Program-made: the position numbers and the translations under genes
Shown: positions 24,459 through 36,400 of the stretch, one piece after another
How positions within the stretch are numbered: the first letter of the stretch is position 1
How the letters are laid out: every line of letters starts with the position of its first letter
The notes under the pieces: model-generated
Databases searched by the model: none
Seen by the model: the letters and a program-made list of their open reading frames with translations, nothing else
Told to the model about the DNA's origin: nothing
Source: Oasisia sp. SBJ-2009
Taxonomy: Eukaryota; Annelida; Polychaeta; Sabellida; Siboglinidae
Assembly (NCBI GenBank): GCA_964017155.1
Contig: OZ024855.1
Span: 56,613,435-56,677,434 of the forward strand
DNA: 64,000 bases
Direction of reading: 5' to 3'

Positions 24459-27400
24459 CTAAGTGATGTAGCTAGAATTCAGTGGTACACCGAATAGGTC
24501 CGGAAGTGTCCGACGACGCTTCGACATTCTGCCTCCGACAGCCGGCTCGGCCTTGTTCGATCGCGTCTTCCCTTTCGCATCGCCATCATTGTTTTTGGCA
24601 TTACTGTGCTGCGATACAGTTTTGCATGCTTCAGCATTGCCTGTTCGAGGGTCCATCGGCGGCGCAGACGCTTTCGTTGTAGTTAGGTCACGCTTAGCGG
24701 ATTTCACGCTCTGTGGCACAACCGAAGTTCGCTCCGTCGACCTATTTAAACTGCCGGTGTGCTCGGATGCTGTTCGCTTGAGATGCGTTAGTTTTGTCTC
24801 TTTTCTTTTCACCATATGTAACGAATCTCCGCTACCGCGACCGTCACGTTTCGACGAGTTTCCACGAAGTACTTTGTCCAGATGTGACGCCGTCGACGCC
24901 ACCAAATGTGTCTTTTCGCGCACAACACCGTGCGATGTACTTCCTGGGAACTCCGAAGTTTCGCCACAGGTCAGGAGATTTCTACTCTCATCAGTTGTGT
25001 TACTAGTCGTGTAGTGTTCATGTGATTCCGACGATTTGATCAACGGTGCTGTCGTAAGACGATCTTTCGGCGGCTTGGATGAGCTTTTCGTTCGTGTCGT
25101 TGACTTGGCGGGCGAACTGCAACTTTTGTCCGACGAACTGTGAGCGCTCAAAACACCGTGTCGCGACGTTGACTTGCGAACCAGCTTCTGTGGTGATAGC
25201 TTGTTCCCGGCAGCGTTTTTGTTAGACCCAGCATCCGATGAATGCCTATTCTGGACGGGCAACGTCGTGCGACGTTTTGCGTGCTTGTCATCTGACGAGG
25301 TATTCGGCAGAACTGTTTTCAACGGCTCGGGTGCTTTCGACATGTGTTTCTGCTGAGACGCGTTTATTTTGTGGATAGATCTGGTACGGCGGGGAGACGC
25401 ACTCTGCAGCGCTTCCCCAAAAGACACGCGTTTCACTTTCTGCGACGTGGCTAAGATCGCCGACACGCGCCTGCGCGGACACACCGATTTATTTAACGAA
25501 CCGATCTGTGGCGCAGCTGGCACGCTCGTTCCTGGCGAATGTGAAGAGGACGGGGCGAGGCATTTAACACCGGCATCCGCAGAGACATCCTGTCCGTCTG
25601 CTTCATGTTTGTGGTGGACCTTCGCTTCTGCATGATCAGATTTTACAGATTTTTGCTTCGGTGGACGACTGTCACGTCGCAGTTTCGTTGCGTCAACAGA
25701 CGACAACGTCGAAACACATGACTCCGAGAGATGCCGCTTTCGAGGTTTCATTTCGCACGCAGAACTGTGAGGAGGCGTTACAGACTGAACTGTTGTTTTC
25801 TCCGTACTGGTGTGGTCCTTCCGTTGGTCAGCATCGCATGACAATGAAGATGTTTTTGAAGTTTTACACTTGGCGAATGTTTGCGGTGATTTGGTACGGC
25901 TTAAACGTTGCTCCGTTGAATGCTTTCGCGGAGTTGCTAATTTTGCAGTGACAGTACTCAAAGAGAAATCTTGCGGTTCGGACAATCGCCTGGTTGGAGA
26001 CTTTTTCTTGTCGTGTGTTTCGGGTAATTGTCTGGTTGGAGATTCTGTTTTCTTTTCATGTGTTTGGGTACATCGTCTGGTTGGAGGTTTTGTTTCCTTA
26101 TGTGATTCAGACAGTGGTCTGCCTGGAGATTTAGCTTTCTTCTCGTGCAATTCGGATAACAGTCTGGCTGGTGATTTTGATTCATGGCTTGTGAAGTCAG
26201 AAGAGCTTCTGCCAATCCCAACTTCAGCTGGGCAAGTATCTGAAGACAACGATAGCGTTTCCGATGACCGTCTTGCGCGACGTGTTCGTTCAGTTTGTGG
26301 AATATTCTGATGGGAAAGCAACACGCCCGCGCGCCTTTCCTTCGAATATGTCTTCACCGACGATTTGTCCTTCCTTGCGGCAGTTGAACATTCACTGGAA
26401 TGTTCGCGAGATTGCGAGATGCCGTCATTTAGCGGCTGCGAGACCTGCGAACTTGCTTCGTCAGTAGTGGATTTTACGACCGAGCCGGACATTTGTTTTG
26501 ACCGCTTACTGACGTACACGATATGCTGTGGCGTCGGTGGATTCTCCGATAGCCACGGCAGTGAGCTGTTGGGTACAGGGCGACGGTCGCCTGTAAGCCA
26601 CGCCGATCTCGTGTCCACTTTCAACCAGCTGTCGAAGCTAGACTGCGGCAGATGGGTTGTTAACGCAAACTGTTTGTCATCTTCGGCCGTATGTGCATTC
26701 TTTGCCGTATCATGGCTGTCCACGTTTGTCGCATCGGCGGCAGGTTTCCCGACTTCAGACGAGTCGTCGCACTTTTCCCTGCTGCTGTTCGCAACATCGT
26801 CCACTGAACATATCGCGTCAGTATAACTATCGCGCACGTCGGTAAATACGGGGCTGGTTGGTTTCAGGTTTGCTATGTCACAGTCCGGTTTCACGGAGTC
26901 CACGTCGGTGTTTAAATAGGTAGATTTAGCGTTCTCCACCGCTACGTCGGAGTCCAGTTTGACGGGTTCGGCATCGACGTGGTGCTTGGTCGCCATGTGC
27001 GTGCGCCACGCACGCGCCATCACGAACATCCTGCCGCACTCGCTGCAGCGCCACAGCAGCTTCGTCGCGATGATCGTGTGCGTCTCGTCGCTGAGCTGTC
27101 GCCAGGGCCAGGCCGTCGACTTCTTCTTGTGTATGCGGCTCATGTGTCGCTCCAGGTGGTAGCGCCGCGTGTACTGCTCCCCGCACAGCTGGCACTCGCA
27201 CAGGAACCCGGTCACCGGGTGCAGCATCTTCTGTGGAGGCTCGACGGCAGCCGCTGCGGCATCCAACCGATCGGGGCTGCTTCGTTTACGAGAGACTGAA
27301 GACCCGCACTCTGCCGGTTGCGTGTCGTCAGCGGCAACCGCACCAACTGCTATCGTATCGCTGGTATCGGTTTGTGTCACCAAATCATCCGGTGAAGCAG

Positions 27401-30400
27401 ACGATTTAATTTCCCCAATATCCCTGGGCGGTCGACTGAGCGCAGCGTGTCCACTGGAAGTCTTGTTTGTATAGTGTGGCGGTTTCATTTTTCCATGAGC
27501 CAGACTCGATTTTGAATGGACGTCTCTTTTCGCGTCACCGCGTATTGCCAGATCATCAATGGAATGTACGTTGTGACGGTTTGTTCGTCGGCATTTTGGT
27601 TTGGTTGCACACGTGCCAGTTCCGTCATTAGAGTGCATATCTCCAGGCACTACGGCGACGACTGCGGCCGTGGTCGAATCGGGGGCTGGAGGAGATGGAG
27701 TCACAATGTACGGCTCCACAAGGATGACCTCGTCCTGCGACATGGCTACGACTGTCGGGTGTTCGTCTTGTTCCCACACAGAGGTTGTGTCGCCAGGCAG
27801 CACCTCACTGCTTTCTGGATGATCTTGTTTGTCCTCTGGTGGATCGGTAGTCGTCGGGACTGCGTCATCCATCTGCGGTGCATAGTTAGGCAAAAGAGCG
27901 CTAACGTTTGGGACATCTATAGCCGGAAACTGTTCAGCTTCAACGTTCTCTACGGCAACAGTTGTCTCTGTCGGAGGCATACTATGCTGAGGATGGGATT
28001 CTTCAACGGGTTTTCTCGCTTCTAAATGTTCGGTTTCGCCATTGCCAAATGAACTGGGTTCTGGCCGCACATCTGTATCGACAGATGGCACTGCGTTGTC
28101 AAGTGTCAACGCGCCGTCAGTGGATGCAACGTCTGCAGTCGGTGAGGGTACGTCTGGTTTCGCGATAACACACCGAGGCGGGGGAATGCGTTCCGGTAAC
28201 ACAATCCCACTCCGCGTTCTCAGCCCTCCGCCCGTACCTTTAGGAGGCACTTTGTTCACATACCTCTTCCCGGCACTTGGCTTCGTGTGATCGGCGCCTG
28301 CTGAAGCTCCAACCGACGCCTTGGTCTTTACTACATTCTTCGGCGACGCCACATCGGGTCGCGACGGCGGAATGATCTCCGAGAGCACGACACCACTTCG
28401 TGTGCGCAAACCGCCGCAGCACGAAACATCGGTTGGTGCACTGCGGCGTTTTCCAACCCCCGGGGGTCTTCCTCGTCGGGGCCTGACGGGCGACAGAGAC
28501 TCAGAACGAACACCGTCCGTGGCCGTCGGCACTTCCATGCTCACTTTCACCAATCTACTGGGCGGAAGTATTTCTGGCAGCACAACACCGCTACGGGTTC
28601 GCAGTCCACCAGCGCGGACCAACTTCCGCGAGTCGTCGGTGCTCGCGTCTGACTCAGAGTGACGGTACGTCGGACTGCAAGATACTGTTCTCTGCTTCCC
28701 GCGCCTTCTACCTGGCGTCCGCTGGAGTGAAGATGAACTTTTCTTTCTGGGACATCTACCGCCCCTTCGCTTTCTGGTTGACCTATCGTGTGTCCGTTGC
28801 ACTTCACTGTCCGTCGTGCTACCGAGACAGTCACTTGTGTCTGCGGCTGAATCGTTAATCTCCTTGGCGTCAACCACTCCTTTGCTATCATCACTTGTAA
28901 CTGCGGTTGAACCGTCAACATCATTATGACTGCTCACTCCCTCGCTCTCATCAGCTGGTGCTGTGGCAGAATCATAACTTTCGCTGTGGTCGACACGGTC
29001 TTTGCTGTCAGTCACATCGCGTTGGTCATCGTTATCAGTTTTGTTGAGGACAACGACTGTTTTGTCTTCACTCTCATTATGATGCAGCCGCACAGTTTGG
29101 CAATCAGTACCTACAGTACTCTCTCCTGTAACGTCCGTCACGCGAGCCACCGTTTGCTCTACCTCGAGCATAACGTCTCCCCCTGCCGTTATCCCGTCAT
29201 CACTGACACCCTCTTCTGTTTTACCATCGTCAATCCAGCACTCATCGGCAACGCCTTCGTTCACGTGTACGTTGTCTCCGTCATCGTCGCAAACACCATC
29301 ACTGTGATCACCGACGACCGTCTGCGGAACAGGACGCGCAAGACTGAAGTTGTTGACGCCGTGCAGCCACTTCATGTGGCACTGCAGACCGAGTACCTCG
29401 TTGAACTCGGGCGCGCCGTGACAGATCGGACAGACGAGACACTCCTTCGGCATCCGCTCCTCGCCGCCGTCAGACCTGATGTTGTGCACGATCTTCTGAT
29501 GCAGCTGGAAACTGTAGCGACGGGAGAACGACAAGCACGGCGTACAGTGTTCGCACCTGTACTTTCTCTGCGTTGCGAGCACACCTTTGCGCTGCCTCGA
29601 ACCAGTTCTCCCCTCTGTCGTTTTGCCGACCAGCTTGCTTGGCCACGTCGGACTCGATTCTATTGTTGCATCCTCAGTTTTAACAGACTCTTCGGGTTTG
29701 ACAGTATTGATATGTGGTGTTTCTTCGTCATTATTTGATGTTGCTGCATCTCGATTAGTTTTGACCTCGGCTGATACGCACTTTACACTGATCTCTGTCA
29801 CTTGGTTACGATCATGTTGCGGCTCGCTGCAAGCGCTAAGCTTTTCAGTTGCTTGTTTCAGCCCAGCATAAAGTTCTGCCTCAGCTATATGAATGTCGGG
29901 CATGTCAATACACAGTACTTCATCATCTACTGCCTCACACACGTCTTCAGCTATTGATCCACTCTCCTGGTTAGTAGTGTCAACTACCGCCGTTGGTGTT
30001 ATATTGTCAACACATACCGCTTCTTCTAGTTCACTGTCCAATGCTTTTGGTAAAATAACAACTGTGTTTTCTGTTTCAGGGTTTGCCAATGAAGACAATG
30101 TCTTGGTTTCAGTGACAGCTACGAGTTCTTCCTCACCAACAGTTGGTTTCCTATGCCCTGTAGCTACATATTCTTCCTTATCAACAGCGGACGTGACTTG
30201 TTCGGGAACTATGGATTCATCCTCATCGGAAGCCAACGTGCTCCCTTCTGCAGCTGCCAAGTCGTCCTGGTCGATCGTGGACTTGTTTTCCTTTAGAAAT
30301 GTGGATTTAGCTTCACCAACATCTAATACGCTTTGTTCATAAGCTGTCGATTCTGACACTGTGTCATTGCCAACATGTTTCACTTGTGTTGCGACATCTG

Positions 30401-33400
30401 CTACCCCAACAGAATCCTCCCCGATACATGTTGTGTGTCCTTCCAATCCAGCTGTCATATTCAGACAGCTGTCATTCACGACTCCTTCAGGACAGGTTTG
30501 CCTCACATGTGATACACTACTCTCGTCATCGGCAAAGGGCAGCACTTTCGCTAGATTGTCCGCAGGGCAAAGGACGTCACCTTCATCATTGTCTGTGACG
30601 TCATCACCCGCCGACTCAGTAACCAGTGACACACTTCCATTACTATTTACCTCACCACCGAGTCCAATTGTTGTCATCTCACGGCATATATTTTCGGTTG
30701 GCATAGTTGTAACCTTTTCACACACATCCGTCTGTTCCTGTGTATTATGTTCGACGTCTTTGACGATTTCTGTTTCGGAATTACACTGTAATCCTTCTGT
30801 GTTGTGTGACGCACCTGCTTGGATGTCACGGAGAAGGTTGCTGTTTCTTGCGTCCTCGGAAACCACTGGATCATCTGTTTGGGTGTCTCTGCCAGGTCCG
30901 GTTAATTTGTTATCCAACGTGTCACGCTGGCTTGTCGCCGAAACATTGTCGTAAGAACTTCTTTCATCCAGGGCGTGATCTTCGGCGACGTCCCAGTCAG
31001 AACTGTCATTGCCTGTGGACGCACACTTGGCATGGTCACTTGTTCTGCTTGGTAGATAAGCCTGACCATCGGCGCCACCACCACTGGCCCCAGACACACC
31101 AACCTTGTCAGTCCCATCTTCTATACACGGTTCTGCATGATCCAGCACATCACTGCTGGGCACAATCCCATCAAGCACGCTGTTCTCCACAACTTCTTCA
31201 ATGACAACATCATTTATACGTGCCTGAAATGCTTCCCCATTGAAACCGATATGAGTGTCTTCAGTGATTTCTTCAGTGATCTCTTCGTTGTTGCATCCTA
31301 TCCGATCAAGAGTGTTGGCAATTTCTTGTACAGCCAAGTCAAATGGCAGAGTTTCCTGTTCATCACTCATATGTGTGGTCACATATGCCACATCGGACAC
31401 AATAGGTGCTGTTGTATAAACCATGTCACTTGGCACAACAGGTGTTCTAGCACAGACCACACCATCTACCACGACAGGTGCTGTAGTGTCTGGTACAACA
31501 GGTGCTGCAGCATAGAACAAGTTCTCTGGTAACACATGTGCTTCCGAATAGGCCACGTCATTCGGTACAACAGTTGCTGTAGCGAAGACCCAGTTGTCTG
31601 ATGCAACAGGTGCTTCGGTAAAGACCACTTCACTTTGCACGCCTGGTATTCCAGTATACGTGGTATGGTCGGGCACAACCGACACTGCAGCACATTCCTC
31701 CTTGTTTGCAGCAGCATGTGTTGTGGCACAGTACTCGTAATCAGGCACGAGAGGTACAGCTGTATGGACCACGTCATTTGGCACAACAGATGTTGAAGTA
31801 GAGGCCTCGTCATCTGGTACCTCTACAGAACACACCCTGTCATCTGGTAATGTTTTTGTTACACAACTCGATGTGCGGTCTGTCTCGCTGCTGACTGTAG
31901 GATCTGACGGTGCACCTATTACATATACAGCATTCAACGTCGGACCTACGTCATTACGACTACACATCAGTGTGCTCTCACTCTCAGTCTGCATATTCGG
32001 AATGTGAGGAGTGTCTCCGTTAGCTGCTGAATCGCCTTTGCCAATTGTCACCGATATTAACGCATTTGCTTCTGAACTCATTTCCCCAGAGGCAGTTTCA
32101 TTGGTGCCTTCTCCAGTCCTGACATTGCCGTGCTCAGCTGCCTCCCTGACATGGTCTGGTGTTGGAGATATGTCAGATGACGTAAGACTACCCCACGTTT
32201 GACGAGTATTCCCGTCATGACGAGTGTCTTGTTCCACAGTCATCTTGTAGGCTTCCAACGAAGGTGGAATTGTATCGTCTGACAACAGCGTCTTGGGCTG
32301 CTCCACAACACTTTGGTCAGTATCCCCACTTCCACCAACAGTAAGCACACTGCCGTCCACGGCTTGTGGCACATTTGACTCATCAGCATCCCCGGGCGTA
32401 GGTTTCTTTCTTGGCACCAACTTCACGTAGATGGTTCTACTGAAGTCGAGACCAAACAACACGGGTTTGTCGCCACTGCGTCTCGGTGTCTCCACAGTTA
32501 TACGTTCCGCATGACGAGCGCAACCGCCCCATTCAATTCCCTTCTCGTGTTCAATTCCAGGAAAGTAACCCGGATGTGTGCTGTCCTGATAACGCTCGGA
32601 ATCCCCAGAAACATCATTTCCCATCACTGTCACAGCTTCGTTACCTTGACATGTCACTCCATCGGGTCCACGTGTTGTCACCGTGGACGCCAACACTTGA
32701 TTACAAGAATCTTGCTGTTCAGAATTTATTCCAGTGGTTTCACCACTAACACATACACATTCGCCCCATGCATTCATCGACAGGCTGACGTCAGCAAGGG
32801 TTTGCTCTACAGTTGGCAGGGGTGCACTCTCACTAGAAACAACGGCATTACTGCCGATGTGTTCATGGCGACTGTCCCCAATCTGAAGTGATTCTGCAAT
32901 TGTTGCCTGCGAACAAGTGGGCCATCTGTGAGATTCTTCGACGCTCTGGCGACTTCCACGGCTATCTGTAATAGGTGTAGTATTGGGAATGAACACTTGG
33001 CGACTTGCCTGCGTACTTGCAACCATGCTGGTCAAACCAAATTCCTTCTGCTCAGACAGCATATCCGCTAGTTGTGCTAGTATGCATGTAGGTAGTTCGT
33101 CGAGTCCTTTTTCGGTAGAATCGTCTCCAGCATTACCGGCGACATTCATGCATTCAATCGATGGAAGTGTATCCAATAGCAACTCAACACTGTCATCAGC
33201 CGATGCTTGCGGCGTTGCCATCTCGCTCAGAGGTTCAGTGTTGCATGGATTACTCGGCAGCAACACATGGTTCGATTGCACAGAGGTTGAATTTGCTGCA
33301 ATACCAGAAGAAACGGCTGCACCCTGCCACACCGTCGGACTAGGAAGCGAGCCTGTCACAGGCGCGCCGCGGATGTCACACCCGTTCGTGAGCACACCAA

Positions 33401-36400
33401 CGTTCTTAGTGGTGAGCATCACGGGCAGCGATGGCTGCGACACGATATTTGATCCCTGCGAAGAATTTACACTCTCGTTCTGTGCGCTGTGTACGGACAC
33501 CTGGACGGCCGTATGCAAATCACTGTTAATCTTTTCGAAGTCCCCACAATCACCTTGCCGTTTCCCATCGGCAGTACGTGCGCCGGACAAAACGTCTGCT
33601 TTGCTAATGACGTTGAACTGCAACGGCATGTTCCGCTGTTTGCCGCCTTTCTTCCTCATCTGTGTCTTGTGCGGGTTGGCTCGCCCATAACCGTGTTCGT
33701 TGAGTATGTGCAACTTCAGCGGAGTCGCCGCCGTGAATATCAACGAGCATGTTGGACACTGATGTCGGCCCGGTTCATGCGTCAACGCAGGCGTCGCATG
33801 CTGCTGCTGCACCGATGGCGTCGCGTTTGTCGCATTCCCAATGTTGTCGGCGTTCTCAGGTCGGCTCGTCGCCGATGTCTGCTCGGCGGTCGACGCTGCC
33901 TCACTTTGACTGTTTGGCCCGTGGCTCTTCAGGTGCCGCGTGAGGTCCTGCTTCCTCGAGTACGATCTCTTGCACGATTCGCACGTGTAGAGTCCGTGTG
34001 GCAGGTCCTGTAGCACCGCGCCTTTCATGCACTTCGAGATCTCGTGGGCGCGACACGCCACCTTCGTCGGGAACGTTTGCTCGCAGTACATGCACTGGTA
34101 GAGCTTCACCGTCTCGAGCGGCGCTCTGCTCTTGCACGCCGTGCACTGGCGCGGCTTGCCCGGTGTGGGCGGTACTTTCAACGTGTGGTTGCAGGAGCTG
34201 CACGTTAACGCCTTCACGACAAACATACTGGTGCCGTGATACTGCGCGCACGTCTTCAGCGCCAAGCCGTCCTTCTTCTTGCGTCGTTTCGTGACGCGGG
34301 CCACGTCGCCGTTGCTATGCAACGCGTCTACACCGGCACCATACCGCAGTATGGTTCCTTTCGGGTGGAGCGTGCAGTTTTGTGGCGGTCGCACGGCAGT
34401 GGTTGCCGGTACGCTGCTCTTCGGGACAAACAAACCGACGGGTTTGTCAACCACTGGTTCAGCGGGCGGCATCCTGTCACCTCCGTGGGCGTAGTTCACG
34501 TGTTCGTGACAACGCGATATGGTGGCGCATGGGAAACCACAAAATCGACAAATGAACCTCTGCGAGACAATGGCCGTGGGTGCAACTGTGCGACACGCCT
34601 CGTTTCTGTGGTGTTCGAACGCTGCGCGCGTGCCAAATTCCGTCGTGCATGCGCTGCACTGGAACTTACGAACGTCGACGATGCGTATCTTTTGCGTTAG
34701 GTCGCGGCGAACACCGGTCGGCTTGGACACACGAATCGTCGTCGACACCTCGATCACTTCCGGTTTCCGTGCAGCGAGAGGACTTATTGTTCGCGGCTTT
34801 TGCAATGAGTTGGTCACACTGGACAGCTGTGGAATGTCTTGTTTGTTTGCAATGTTGCCAGCGTTCGATTTTGGCACAATCTGCCTGTTTTCTACAGAAT
34901 CACTGTCTTCGCCCACCGTCATCCTCGTGTCCAGGGCCTGATTGCTTAGTTGTGAGCTGCCTGTTTTCTGGTCTGGAACACTATTTCCGGTAACCACTTC
35001 TCTTGCACGGACAATGCCCATGTCAACATTTTTAACACCTGGCAGTTGAACGCCAATCCCAGTGTCACTCTTCACCTTGTCAACTGTCGCTGCTATGTGC
35101 TCGATGAATTCTTCCGGTTTCGAAGCCGTCTTCAACAGATCGCTGATTCGTTTTACGAACAACTCGCTCGCGCGGGTTTCAGTCACGTTCCCAGGATGCA
35201 GCACGTCCGTCGTTGCGGTCGCGTTCCCGTGCAGGTTCATCATGTGCGCGCGGAGTCGAGACGGCCTCACGAAGGCATCGCCGCAGAACTCACAGAGGAA
35301 CACCTGGTTCTGTGGCACCGGGACATGACTGAGGACGACCGTGAGCTGGTGTTCGTCGAGAATGTGATCCTCGAGCATGCCGACGTCGAGACAGTGAAGC
35401 CCGCATAGGTCGCACAGTGTCGGCTGGTCGTCCAGGTTGCACGGCTTCGTGGCATCCTCCTTCTGGTACGTCGCGATGGCGTCCGCGCTGAGCCGCGACA
35501 GACGAACCGTGCACTGACTGAGGTGATAGTCCTCCGCCATCTTCCCCTTGATGTGGCTGCCGTTGACGACAGAACGGGGCGTGGGCTTCGCTCGTCCCCG
35601 CATCGCCATCTTCGCCGAATCCACGCTCGTGTCCTCCGCGCCCGCATCGTTGTCGTCCTCGTACGTTGACACGTCGGTCGAACCGTCATATCCGTCTCCC
35701 AGATTGTTGGCGTCACCAACAACAAGTGTGGCGGAATCCGTTCGCTGTCGCTCCCGTTTCGCTGTGAATTGTGCGTTAACCTTGTTGCCAAGTCCACCAA
35801 ACTCTCCTTTGGTGGCGCGGATTTTAGTTTTCTTCACCCTCACCGCCTTGATGCCGTTGACTTTGGCGAGCTTCTGCTTGGCGGCGGCGGTCTGGTCGTC
35901 GCTGCTGATCGCCTCCGGGTGCATGCGGGACACGTGGCGGTTCAATCCAGGCTTCTTCTTGAAGCTGGCGCCGCACACGAGACACACGAACTCGCCCGGC
36001 CCCGACTTGACGAGGTCGGCCCGCATTGAGCACACCCACTCCTGGTGCTGGCGGCGCCGCGACAGCGACTCGAACCTTCGCCTACAGAAACGGCATTTGA
36101 ACGTCACGCAACCGCCATCGTCCGTGCTGCTCTCGTCTTCGTCCGACACCTGGCAGTCTTTCGCGGTCCGTCTCGGCAGTGTCGTCAGGTGACCGTTGGC
36201 GACGGGGGTCGCGGCGCAACTTGCGAGTTCAGGTTTCAATGCGGGCCTATGTCCGTCATCTGTGGTGTTCGCACCTTCGGCAGAATCGTCACCACGTTTC
36301 TGTGTATCACCTGACCGCACTGGTGCAACTCGTGTAACGTATTGATGATCTTCAAACGGATCTGTTACCGTTTTGTGATCGCTAGTTGCACTGCATGGTT

